Origin: Sophora flavescens
Lineage: Eukaryota > Streptophyta > Magnoliopsida > Fabales > Fabaceae
Assembly: GCA_030762895.1 (NCBI GenBank)
Contig: CM061063.1
Location: forward strand, 78,179,836 to 78,243,835
Reading direction: 5' to 3'
Length of the DNA: 64,000 nucleotides
In this document: piece by piece, positions 10,378 to 20,611 of the stretch
Layout: each line of letters opens with the position of its first letter
Numbering within the stretch: the stretch's first letter is position 1
The notes under the pieces: model-generated
Seen by the model: the letters and a program-made list of their open reading frames with translations, nothing else
Databases searched by the model: none
Told to the model about the DNA's origin: nothing
Translations under genes and position numbers: made by a program

Positions 10378-11082
10378 ATGGAAAGCCTGAGTGACAGGCT
10401 TAGTGACTTGCCTGACTGTGTTCTGCTCCATATAATGACATTTATGAAGACCAAAGATGTTGTTCAGACTTGTCTTTTATCCAAAAGATGGAAGGAACTT
10501 TGGAAACGTCTCACCGTTCTTACTTTGCATTCCTCCCAGTTTCGTAGGATTTCATTTTTTAACAAATTCATGTCTTCGGTTCTCTCCCTTCGAGATGACT
10601 CTGTTTCACTCCATAATCTTCATTTATGGCACATCGGAGGTAAGTATAACGCTAAGTTCCTGAATGAGGTCATGATATATGTTGCATCCCATGTTATCCG
10701 AGAATTAACCATCATGGTCGATTTTAAAAAAGATTTTGAATTACCCCCTTCTGTATTTTACTGTCGATCTTTGACACATCTTAAGCTTTGCTTTTCTCTC
10801 CCATCTTATAATATATTGCTACCAAAATCTTTGGAGCTGCCAGCATTAAAAAGCATGCATATTAAGAATGTCACTTTTGCTACAAGTGACAATGACTCTG
10901 CTGAACCGTTCTCAAAATGTCATATGCTGAACACTTTGTTTATGCAGAATTGTTATTTACAGATTGATGCCAAATTCCTCTGCATATCAAATTCTAAGCT
11001 TTCCACGTTGACCATTATGAGCTTCTTTTTCTGTAAAAAAGCTTACGATAGCATTCGGGTAACACATATACTACTGCATTGA
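10378..11082 (+). CDS. F-box/LRR protein, 3'-truncated (copy B)
   Basis: 234 codons. Residues ~7-50 are an F-box ('LSDLPDCVLLHIM', 'LSKRWKELWKRL'), the part that binds SKP1 in SCF ubiquitin ligases. Residues ~95-215 are leucine-rich ('SLTHLKLCFSLPS', 'LPKSLELPALKSM'), the likely substrate-binding part. The start is the ATG in 'MESLSD', which has a 3-residue local duplication relative to copy C. Compared with C, the reading leaves the LRR at about codon 223 ('CKKAYD') and ends in 11 unrelated codons. This is because ~1.37 kb corresponding to C 17684-19052 is missing, including the exon 1 end, the intron and exon 2. Without the C-terminal block it is probably a pseudogene or encodes a short F-box protein. 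Expression cannot be judged. Confidence 0.65.
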   Translation: MESLSDRLSDLPDCVLLHIMTFMKTKDVVQTCLLSKRWKELWKRLTVLTLHSSQFRRISFFNKFMSSVLSLRDDSVSLHNLHLWHIGGKYNAKFLNEVMIYVASHVIRELTIMVDFKKDFELPPSVFYCRSLTHLKLCFSLPSYNILLPKSLELPALKSMHIKNVTFATSDNDSAEPFSKCHMLNTLFMQNCYLQIDAKFLCISNSKLSTLTIMSFFFCKKAYDSIRVTHILLH

Positions 11083-11130
11083 AATTGAAACTGGATAAGC
11101 AATTATGCCTGGGAAGAAATTGATGTATAC

Positions 11131-11448
11131 TCCCTCCGGTCTCTATTATAAGCAAAAAAGTCCCAAAGTTAAGTATAATGCATAATGGGGTGGGTTAAAT
11201 GTGTTATAATATTGAAGGTGTGGGACAAGAAAGCTAGTTTACAAATTAAATAAAATTAGAAGAAAGGTAAAGAGAAGAAATGAAAAGCACGTGATGTTGT
11301 ATGGATTGAATTTTAGTAAGTTATGAACTTGGTGGTCTAAAAGGATAATATTATATAAAGTTGAATTACTTTAAAATGGAAGGTCTATGTTATTGTTAGG
11401 AATACTAGCGGCTTTATTTAAAGGGATCTACATGGACTTTTATGAGTA
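11131..11448. mobile_element. Stowaway-like MITE in the copy B flank
   Basis: It begins 'ctccctccggtctctattat' after TA, the typical Stowaway end. The right end ('catggacttttatgagtat') is a degraded inverted version. An inverted orthologue lies in copy C (about 17270-17598) and a further degraded one in copy D (about 28779-29080), so the insertion predates the duplications. Confidence 0.5.
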
Positions 11449-12117
11449 TAAAAAAAAAATACAGACAAGTGAAGGATATGTGTACTTTGTTCTTTGTGAT
11501 AAATATTACCAATACTTTTTCATTTGGTGATCAATTTACTCGTTCGTCTAAGTGTTAGATCTAAAAGGAAACCAACTTGTTATATTTTTTATTTTTAAGT
11601 TAAAACAAACATTAATAAATGCAAACTAACTATCAGTATATCTGTATTTGAAACGTTTTATACGATATTTATTATAACATCGATCATCCTTGAAGAACAC
11701 AATTTTTGAACAAAAAAAATTCTACATAATAGACTGAAGAAACCTGTTTGCTTCTGTTGTATGTTGTATCATTATTGTCAATTTTAAATTCTGGATTAGT
11801 TTCATGGCAGATCTAGATACATTCTTTTTGGGAAGATCCCAGTAAGATCTTGATACTGTTTTTCATATATTAATTGCACTGCTTGTTTTCTATAGTAAGG
11901 ATTTCGGAAGGATTTTTAAATTATTTGAGAGGTGAAGAATTGCACATTGGACATCTACAGTTTATCTTCTAGCTTGGTTGCTTCTTAGTGCTGAAGACTT
12001 GAGATATTTGGAGGTATTATGATTTGCGTTATTTATTTACTTTTTTTTGGAAGTATTAAGATATTTGGAAGTATTATGACTTGCGTTAGTTATTTATTTA
12101 CTTTGTATTATTTATCC

Positions 12118-12522
12118 GCTACATGACCTATTAGTATGTGCAATAGCAACATGAAGAAGAAACACCAGACTATAGTCATTATCCTCTCAAATGCTAATTC
12201 TAACTTTGAAAAAGAAATAAATATATCCATGATTACGACAAATAGTTGGGATTTTTTAGATTATCAGTAAATATTATACACAACTCAAATATAAATCAAT
12301 CTAACACCAATAATATTGCCAGAAAAAACTACCCAAGAACATCACCAATATTTGTATCTATCTCTAGAATAATTACAATACTATATGAATAATATTAAAG
12401 GAAAAAAAATAAGTGCCAATTTTTTTTTTTGAAATGAAACATAACAAGATTTTCATAACACAAATTTCTATAAAAAATGTTGAGCTACTTCTAACATAAA
12501 AAGATTCTAATAAGCATGACTA
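12118..12522 (-). repeat. Outer 3' flank segment of the copy C unit
   Basis: This segment matches 27673-27960 (unit D) and 61314-61730 (unit E) in the same orientation, e.g. 'aaagattctaataa'. In D and E it continues straight into the next flank block. Here it is cut by the 12523-16484 insertion. Confidence 0.7.
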
Positions 12523-14542
12523 TCAAACACAAATGATCAAGCAGTTCCATATTGATCTTTGACCTCAACATTGATCTTGTATTTCTATAATTTTATATTA
12601 AAAAATTCAGACTACATGTTGTGATAATATTCATATTCAAGTCTAATAATGGAAAATTTAATAGTTACTTGGTTGAAACAAATCAAACTATACGAAAAAC
12701 AAAATGACAAGGCAGCACCTCAACATTCTAAGGGGACAAGATCAACGGGCAGGAAGTGGCTTCTTCAACATATAGTGTGTTACTTCTCTACTTCTTTGTT
12801 TTAAATTAAATGCAAATCTTAATCAATAAAGCATTCATCCAATAACAACAAAACCCAAAGAGATACTTCACACACTGAATAAACCTTCATTTATTAACCT
12901 ATAATATAACATATGAATGTCTATATGAAATCATCAACTGCCAAACAGCCTGACAGGAGAATTGATTTAGATATAACTATTGAGCACAAACCTCTTGTGG
13001 TGAAGAAGTAACTTGCAATGAATTATGTCCAAGATTTGCCTTGGAATCCTTTGCCTCCTTAGAAGAAGCTAAATCAAAGTGAGAGGGGTTGGGGGATTTG
13101 TCAAAGTACAAGAGAAAGAAAATAGAAGAAAGGTTTTCTACCTTGGTGCAGTCCTGGAGAGATCAAAACCTTCATCATACAAATCATAAAGAAGGGTTAA
13201 GGAATGAGAGTAATACAAAAGTATGATCAGATTTCTTTCCTAGTAATACAAAAGCATAATTACATAATTAATTACACAATTCAAGTCACACCTTCCCCTT
13301 AAGTTTTCATCAGGTAAGACATATTTGAAACTGGACACCTTGATGCAATAAAGGAACCTGCAGCCAAGTATACAAAGAAAAACCTAAGAGAAAAACCTGA
13401 TACAGAGAGTTCACTGAAGCAAAACAAAGAAAAACTTTTGCAAAGAGTAGTAGTAGGTTTGGGAAATGGAGAAAGGGCAGAGGGATATTTGAGCTGGAAA
13501 AAACACTATGAGAAAGACACAATTTTTTATAAATAAAGTATGAGACTCACAATCTGAACCAGCTAGACATTCATCATGCACCACATACTTTTTCAAACAT
13601 ATTAACTTTCACTAAGCCTCCCTAAAATGAATCAATTGGAGATCCATTATGTATCACATAAATTATCAACTCCTATGTCTCGTTAAATTCTTTTCTCAAA
13701 GGAAGTTTAAAGAGTCAAAAGAAAGCACAATTTGAATTGTCATATAGTCACAAGATATAATGAACCTGATACCCAATGGCCTATGTAAGGATAATCATGA
13801 CAGATAAAAACGGATTATGTTAATTTCCATGATATAGGAACCACTCCCACGCCATTCAAAAAAAAAAATTTTGCAGAAAACATGAGTTCTTGGAAGCATA
13901 GCCCAAGGTATCAATGTAGGATGAAATCATTAGCATATTTGCAAGCTCTTAAAACAACGGTGAACAAAACTGCTTACAAAAATAAACAAAGTAGAAGAAG
14001 AAAAAAAATAGCAAAAAAAAACTTGCAGCAAGCCAAACAAATCAGGAAGTAAGAATGCATCAAAAAAGTTTACCTTAAAGAATCCTCCTCAGCAAATCAC
14101 CTGGAAATAAGAGCAGGAGTTCTGAAACCAACAAAGTGCTATCAAGATCAAGTAATTGAATAAAAATATCCAAATTAAAGTATAAGCAATGAACTGATTC
14201 CAGCACCTTCTCAACTCTAGAGCCATCATTAGTTCATTACCCAGAACAAAGATTTTTTAAAATGAAAATTGGCCTCACTTTAATATGTTCCTTTTATGAG
14301 GGTGTAAAATATAGCACAAACTAAATCACAATAATAACTAATAACTACATCTCAGCTATATGACCGTAACACAAATAATTAGCACTGAAGTTTATAATTT
14401 CATAACATAGAAGCAAAGATGGTTTCATGAAAAGTCAAAGTAGTTATTGGTACCTTGTTCTTCAGATTCACCAAAATTAGATGATTCTAAGAGCCTGCCA
14501 ATGATAGATAAAGGCAGCTACAGAACGAAATCCCACAGAAAG

Positions 14543-14790
14543 TGTTGATATTAGTTGGACGGTGCGGACGGTGTGGACGGTGTTGATATTAGTTGGACGG
14601 TGAGGACGGTGCGGACGGTGTGAGCTTAACTATGTTCCTAGGAATTAACTTAGCATTCATTTCCTTGTAAATTGTAAATTGTAAATTGTATTTACTATTT
14701 AGTGTATATATATATCAAGTATGATGAATAAAAATTCATTCAAGTATTTCACAAATACTGTTGTCTAAACTATGTCCAAGTTTTTCAATA
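14543..14790 (+). repeat. 5' LTR of the copia element
   Basis: 248 bp, starting TGTTGATATT and ending TTTTTCAATA. It contains a 'ggacggtg' microrepeat and a 'gtaaatt' microrepeat, both longer than in the 3' LTR. Confidence 0.9.
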
Positions 14791-14824
14791 TGGTATCAGG
14801 CAAGAAATAGTCGAACAGAAGTAT

Positions 14825-15546
14825 GTGTTAGATATACTTAAAGAAACTGGTATGTTAGATTGTCGACCAGTTGATAGTCCTATGGATCCAAATCAAAAAT
14901 TGCTACCCAACCAGGGGAGCCTTATTCCGATCCAGAAAGATATCGGAGATTGGTTGGGAAGCTCATCTATCTCACTATTACAAGGCCAGATATTTCCTTT
15001 GCTGTTGGAGTGGTGAGTCAATTCATGCAGTCTCCTCATAATGATCATTGGGATGCAGTAATTCAAATTCTGAAATACATTAAAAAGACACCAGGACAAG
15101 GACTACTTTATGAAGACAAATGAAGCACTCAAGTAGTTGGATTTTGCGATGCAGATTGGGCATGATCACCCATTGATAGGCGTTCCACTTCAGGGTATTG
15201 TGTGTCTATTGGAGGAAACCTTGTCTCGTGAAAGAGTAAGAAACAAAATGTTGTTGCAAGGTCTAGTGCAGAGGCTGAATATAGAGCCATGGCGATAGCC
15301 ACGTGTGAGCTCATTTGGATTAAACAACTTCTTCAGGAATTGAAGTTTGGAGATACTCAACAAATGAAGCTATGTTGTGATAACCAAGCAGCCCTCCATA
15401 TAGCTTCCAATCCAGTATTTCATGAAAGAACTAAACATATCGAGATCGATTGTCATTTTGTCCGAGAGAAAGTCCTTTCTAAAGAAGTCGTCACCGAATT
15501 TGTTAGCTCTAATGATCAACTGGCAGACGTCTTTACAAAACTCTAA
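14825..15546 (+). pseudogene. copia RT C-terminus and RNase H remnant
   Basis: 'LKETGMLDCRPVDSPMDPN' is the RT tail. After a 1-base insertion in a G run (about 14914) the frame gives 'YRRLVGKLIYLTITRPDI', 'AVGVVSQFMQSP' and 'GFCDADWA' (RNase H catalytic Asp), with in-frame TGAs at about 15121 and 15162. The final open part, 15289-15546, carries 'CDNQAALHIASNPVFHERTK' and 'EFVSSNDQLADVFTK'. RNase H would degrade the RNA strand during reverse transcription. It is not translatable as one protein. Confidence 0.88.
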
Positions 15547-15618
15547 GAGGACCAAGAATTCAAAATATTTGCTCCAAGCTTGGAGCATTTGATTTATATG
15601 CTCCAGCTTGAGGGGGAC

Positions 15619-15834
15619 TGTTGATATTAGTTGGACGGTGTGGACGGTGTTGATATTAGTTGGACGGTGAGGACGGTGTGAGCTTAACTATGTTCCTAGG
15701 AATTAACTTAGCATTCATTTCCTTGTAAATTGTATTTACTATTTAGTGTATATATATATCAAGTATGATGAATAAAAATTCATTCAAGTATTTCACAAAT
15801 ACTGTTGTCTAAACTATGTCCAAGTTTTTCAATA
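15619..15834 (+). repeat. 3' LTR of the copia element
   Basis: 216 bp. By eye it is identical to the 5' LTR except for three deletions of tandem units (9 + 9 + 14 bp), which account exactly for the 32-bp length difference. Confidence 0.9.
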
Positions 15835-18508
15835 GAAAGGAATCAAAGAATTGAGTCTAGCAGCTCAACACTTGGCAAAATAGGATTTAAGGCATTTTAT
15901 CGAACAGATAGCATGCAACAGTAAATCACTACATCAAATGCGAAAGATGGACGATCTAATCAGAGCAACAATTGAAATAATAAAGCACTAATTGTTCAAG
16001 TTAACATTAAAAGCACTAATGATAATGAAAACACTAATTTATCCATTTTCGTTTTGCTTCCATTCCAGCAACATTCACAATCACAATAACATTCCAACAA
16101 AAGATTAGACAACTGTTGAAGAAAATAAATCACAAAGAAGAGGAATCAAAGTGAAAAATCACATCAAAATGCTGAGCTTGAGATTTTTAGAAATCAAAGT
16201 GAATAGGAAATCAAAATGAGAAGATTCGGATTGAACCAAACCTACAAATCGCAGATCAGAAGAAGTGAGAGTGAGAGAAGGGGTTTATAAAAATGAATTC
16301 ATTTAATTTTAAGGAAGAAAGCATATACGGTAGTTATTTTTCTTTTGTGAAAAAAACAGTGAATGTGTTAAATAATAATGAGACCTCGTTAAAAGCATCT
16401 CCGGTAGTTAATACATACCTAATTAATTTCAGAATAGATACTAATAGGTAAAGTTAGTACCTAAATTAAAAAATTCTTGTAGTGCTTTTTGGACAATTCC
16501 TGCTATGCTTCATATTTATTTAACTAAGAAATTTAACCATATGATTGAATAACAAACTTGAAACACATGACACTGCTCCAGTACATTGTCCAACAGATCC
16601 ACAATGAAAGTGAGCAATTGACAGAAACAACTAACACAAAGTATTAACAAAACTAAACTTTCCATAAAAAAGTAAATAAATCACACAAATCATAATACTT
16701 CCAAATATCTCAAGTCTTCAGCACTAAGAAGCAACCAAGCTAGAAGATAAACTGTAGATGTCCAGTGTGCAATTGTTCACCTCTCTGCTTAGGCCAAATA
16801 ATTTAAAAATCCTTCTGAAATCCTTACTACAAAAAACAAGCAATGCAATTAACATATGAAAAACGGTATCAAGATCTTACTGGGATCTTCCCAAAAAGAA
16901 TGTATCTAGATCTGCCATGAAACTAATCCAGAATTTAAAATTAATAATAATGATACAACATACAACAGAAGCAAACAGGTTTCTTCGATCTATTATGTAG
17001 AATTTTTTTTTGTTCAAAAATTCTGTGTTTTTCAAGGATGATCGAAGTTATAATAAATATCGTATAAAACGTTTCAAATACAGATATACTGATAGTCAGT
17101 TTGCATTTATTAATGTTTGTTTTAACTTAAAAATAAAAAATATAACAAGTTGGTTTCCTTTTAGATCTAACACTTAGACAAACAAGTATAATGATCACCA
17201 AATGAAAAAGTATTAGTAATATTTATCACAAAGAACAAAGTACACATATCCTTCACTTGTCTGTATTTTTTTTATACTCATAAAAGCCCATGTAGATCCC
17301 ATTAAATAAAGCCGCTAGTATTCCTAACAATAACTTAGACCTTCCATTTTAAAGTAATCCAACTTTATATAATATTATCCTTTTAGACCACCAAGTTCAT
17401 AACTTACTAAAATTCAATCCATACAACATCACGTGCTTTTCATTTCTTCTCTTTACCTTTCTACTAATTTCATTCACTTAATTTGTAAACTAGCTTTCTT
17501 GTCCCACACCTTCAATATTATAACACATTTAACCCATCCCATTATGCATTATACTTAACTTTGGGACTTTTTTGCTTATAATAGAGACCGGAGGGAGTAT
17601 ATATCAACTTCTTCCCAGACATAATTGCTTATCAAGTTTCAATTTCAATGCAGTAGTATATGTGTTATCCGAATGCTATCAGATAAAGATCATTACCAAT
17701 GTAGAAGAAAAAAAACCAAAAATAAAATAAAATTGGAAGACCAATTTGACCATACAAAAGCAAATATGGCGCAACAGCAAATAATACAGAGTAAAAGACA
17801 TCTTTGATAAAATGGAATATTATAAGTGGGTGCAGATTAAAAAACAATGCCAACTTGCTAAAAATCAGTAAGAATGCATGTAACAGAAAACACTCATACT
17901 TTCAAACATTTAAATACAATAAAACTGTCAACATAAAATCAATAATCATATATGGAACGACATAAAGAAAATAACTGAATTACAGCAGTTACAACAATAA
18001 GAACTTCTTCAAGTATGTTCCCATGCCAAGAAAACCTAATATTGAATTGGTATAATTATTCAGTTTTGGGAAATTAAATCAATTTGGGGGTTTGCTGAAA
18101 TGGGAATTAGCAAGGGTGAGAATCACTGACCTACTCACTGAAACATCAATATTGTCTCATCCACCCAAACAAATCCTAGAAAAGATGATCAAACTTTAAA
18201 AGAAATTGTTTTTCCCTGGTCCTGGTATAAGTCATCATTTAAGTTGAGGCACAATAGATTAGATGTAACCAAAAAAATAATTGACACATCAAAGTATAAA
18301 ATAAAATAGCACCACAAACATTGGTTTCTAATGGTAGTTTCATAAATATAAAACTATTCTACATCAGCCTACATACCACAAGGGTGTAAAAGCAAAGTAC
18401 TCATAATAAAGCAACCTATAAATCTAATATATAAGAGGGGCAAGAAAACATGAAACAGAATCATTTATATAATTCACTACCTAAAGAAATAAAGCTTTGA
18501 CATCACTT

Positions 18509-19752
18509 TCAGCATTTTATAATATCAACTCCGATGAATGAAAAGTTCTGTAGCAAATACTCCAGAGTCCTGCTTAATTCCTCAACAGATATATTAAAAA
18601 ATGGGTTCAGTTTTAATTTCAATAACTTCAATCTGACAAAGCATGGAGGTTGAGTGCTGATTGAATCTACACATAAGAAAACCTACACAACAAGTATCAA
18701 TAAGACGCAGACTTTAATGAAAATGCTGAATAGCAAGATTGAGTATAGGCAAAATTCCTTACAAAAGAATGTAACATGTGAGTAATATGACAAATATAGA
18801 GTAGTATATTGAAGTAACTTACATCTAGTATCGCAAGGGTATCGGAAGTGAGTGTCATCGTCTTTACATTAGCGACAAGTTGCAGCCAGCTAATTAGGAC
18901 TAAAGCGTCCTTCTGAGAATCTTCTCTAAAAGATCCGACATCAATATTTACTTCTTCAAGACAAGTAGTAATATTGCTTGTAGAGGAGAGTTGGTGAACA
19001 AGACCACCCTTAATAGTGAGTAGATTAAGATTTGGAGTAGAAAGAGTGATTTCGTAATCTTTTTTACATAAAAAGAAGCTCATAATGGTCAATGTGGAAA
19101 GCTTAGAATTTGATATGCAGAGGAATTTGGCATCAATCTGTAAATAACAATTCTGCATAAACAAAGTGTTCAGCATATGACATTTTGAGAACGGTTCAGC
19201 ACAGTCATTGTCACTTGTAGCAAAAGTGACATTCTTAATATGCATGCTTTTTAATGCTGGCAGTTCCAAAGATTTTGGTAGCAATATATCATAAGATGGG
19301 AAAGAAAAGCAAAGCTTAAGATGTGTCAAAGATCGACAATAAAATACAGAAGGGGGCAATTCAAAATCTTCTTTAAAATCAACCATGATTGTTAATTTTC
19401 ATATATCATGGGATGCAGCATACGTCATGACCTCATTCAGGAACTTAGCATCATACTTACCTCCGATGTGCCATAAATGAAGATTATGGAGTGAAACAGA
19501 GTCATCTCGAAGTGAGAGAACCGAAGACACGAATTTGTTAAAAAATGAAATCCTACGAAACTGGGAGGAATGCAAAGTAAGAACGGTGAGACGTTTCCAA
19601 AGTTCCTTCCATCTTTTGGATAAAAGACAAGTCTGAACAACATCTTTGGTCTTCGTAAATGTCATTATATGGAGCAGAACACAGTCAGGCAAGTCACTCA
19701 GGCTTTCCATTGATTGTCTACTGATTCTTTCACTTTGCATCGTCTGAGGCAA
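18509..19752 (-). pseudogene. F-box/LRR gene, two exons, one premature stop (copy C)
   Basis: Exon 1 is 19752-18823 and exon 2 is 18682-18509. The donor GAT/GTAAGT and acceptor ttgttgtgtag are conserved with copy D, and both junctions are phase 0. The product would be 367 codons from ATG 19752 (an alternative start is MESLSD at 19710). It has an F-box at ~19-62, an LRR region at ~125-300, and an exon 2 block 'PPCFVRLKLLKLKLNP' to 'LEYLLQNFSFIGVD' typical of plant F-box/LRR/FBD-like proteins. Codon 118 is TGA (19399-19401) where copy B has CGA. That single change truncates the protein after the F-box unless it is read through. The rest of the frame is open. The role would be the substrate-receptor subunit of an SCF E3 ligase; the target is unknown. 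Confidence 0.82.
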
Positions 19753-19866
19753 ATCAAGGAGACTCGCTATGAGAGGAAACCGTTAGTAGGAATAGTCAGG
19801 GTTTGGCGCCGCCTCAAGTTGCAGAAGGCAAAGAAAAGATGGAGACCGGAGAGGAAGCTACAAACC

Positions 19867-19872
19867 TTTATA
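19867..19872 (-). promoter_or_regulatory. Candidate TATA box of F-box copy C
   Basis: The complement of 'tataaa' lies about 115-120 bp upstream of ATG 19752, in the block conserved with copy B. Confidence 0.4.
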
Positions 19873-20054
19873 ATGAAGGAGTGCGCCCACTTTGAAAATA
19901 AAGTTTATGGGCCAAAACAGGAGATAATGGGTTCGAGAAAGGACTCTACCGAAGAAAGAATCAAAGAAATAATACTGAAATAAGTGCAGGAATCTTATTA
20001 GTTTATTATTTAATTTTGTCAACCAAAAAAATTGTTTATTATTTAATAGCTTTT

Positions 20055-20600
20055 AGGGTTAAATATTTTTTGGTCCCTATAAATATAGGGTATTTTGTTT
20101 TTAGTCTCTATAAAATTTTTTGGACATTTTTAATCCCTATAAAAGTGCTCTATTATGTTTTTGATCCCTATTGTTAACTTGGTTTGTTAAGTGATGATAT
20201 GATAGTATGAAATTATCTTTAAGACCCCGCCACGTGTATAATTTTTTATGACATGGCAGCTGAGTCAAATTTTTTTTTGTTAATTTCTATTTTATAATAA
20301 TAATTATTATTAAATTATTATTTTAAAAAAAAAATGATTTTACGAAATCCATAATCCCCAAACTCCTAATATCATATTTCCGTAGTTGCTACGCCCACCG
20401 TCGTTCATCACATACCACACGAACCCCTGCTAGAACCGTCGTCCACCTCGGGTTAATTTCACACTATCATATTATCACTTAACAAACTAAGTTAACAACA
20501 TGGACCAAAAACATAACAGAGCATTTTTGTAGGGACTAAAAATGCCCAAAAAATTTTATAGGGACTAAAAACAAAATACCCTATAAAAAACAAAAAGTTT
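20055..20600. mobile_element. MULE-like foldback MITE ('ggtccctataaa' type)
   Basis: Long inverted arms, about 20057-20215 and 20453-20590, repeat the phrases 'tagggtattttgtttttag', 'tccctataaaa' and 'cttaacaaactaagttaac' in mirror orientation around a ~230-bp centre. This form is abundant in legume genomes and has no coding capacity. It abuts the end of the B/C homology. Confidence 0.7.
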
Positions 20601-20611
20601 ATATATACATA

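Larger units (their letters stand above)
9990..12117 (+). repeat. Arm B of the inverted F-box duplication
   Basis: From 'taaccctagaag' (about 9996) to about 12117 the sequence is the reverse complement of 16645-20060 apart from the 1.37-kb deletion in B. It contains the 5' flank, truncated F-box gene, MITE and 3' flank. Within it, 11985-12100 has a small local duplication of 'gatatttgga(g/a)gtattatga'. At about 12118 the orientation switches: 12118-12515 matches the flanks of minus-strand units D (27673 onward) and E (61314 onward) directly. Confidence 0.8.
14543..15834 (+). mobile_element. Young, internally deleted Ty1/copia element
   Basis: Complete insertion with 5' LTR 14543-14790, internal region 14791-15618 and 3' LTR 15619-15834, flanked by the 5-bp direct repeat gaaag (14538-14542 and 15835-15839). 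A primer-binding site 'tggtatcagg' follows the 5' LTR and a purine tract 'gagggggac' precedes the 3' LTR. Only the end of RT and the RNase H remain, so gag, protease and integrase are missing. It needed proteins in trans. Confidence 0.92.
12978..16290 (-). pseudogene. Cryptic split gene inside the CACTA-like insertion, unidentified
   Basis: The minus strand shows a TATA-like 'ttataaa' (16284-16290), a CT-rich leader, and a candidate donor at 16242 (exon ...TTGTAG, then gtttgg). Candidate internal exons are 14454-14494 ('LLESSNFGESEEQ', with cag acceptor and AAG/GT donor) and 14074-14121 (donor AAG/GTAAAC). A terminal exon at 12978-13068 has acceptor tttgatttag and reads 'SSKEAKDSKANLGHNSLQV', with a stop 12 codons later. 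The joined frame meets a stop in the 14074-14121 piece, and other exons are not found, so it may be decayed or noncoding. I do not recognise the protein. The copia element at 14543 lies between the leader and the first exon piece. Confidence 0.3.
12523..16484 (-). mobile_element. Insertion with a CACTA-type terminus, carrying gene-like exons
   Basis: In units D and E the flank is continuous, but in the C unit it is interrupted between about 12522 and 16484. The right border ends exactly in 'ttcttgtagtg' (16474-16484), the complement of CACTACAAGAA, the classic En/Spm (CACTA) terminus. The flank homology resumes at the next base. The left terminus is not recognisable and about 11 bp of flank is missing there, so that end was probably deleted. 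Excluding the nested copia insertion, the body is about 2.66 kb and encodes no recognisable transposase. It does hold a promoter-like start and several splice-site-bounded open pieces on the minus strand. It is best read as a non-autonomous CACTA element with a captured gene fragment (inference). Confidence 0.5.
16645..20060 (-). repeat. Arm C of the inverted F-box duplication
   Basis: Full-length counterpart of arm B: 3' flank (16485-18508, including the Stowaway-like MITE near 17270-17598), two-exon F-box gene and 5' flank to about 20060. The core flank at 16645-17130 also matches D (28150-28640) and, as far as it extends, E (63900-64000). The 16485-18508 stretch has no gene of its own. Confidence 0.8.

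Noticed and set aside
13310..13596. Minus frames inside the CACTA-like insertion
   Set aside because: Phe/Leu/Ser-rich and overlapping in two frames; more like intron than exon, so not used as exons of the cryptic gene.
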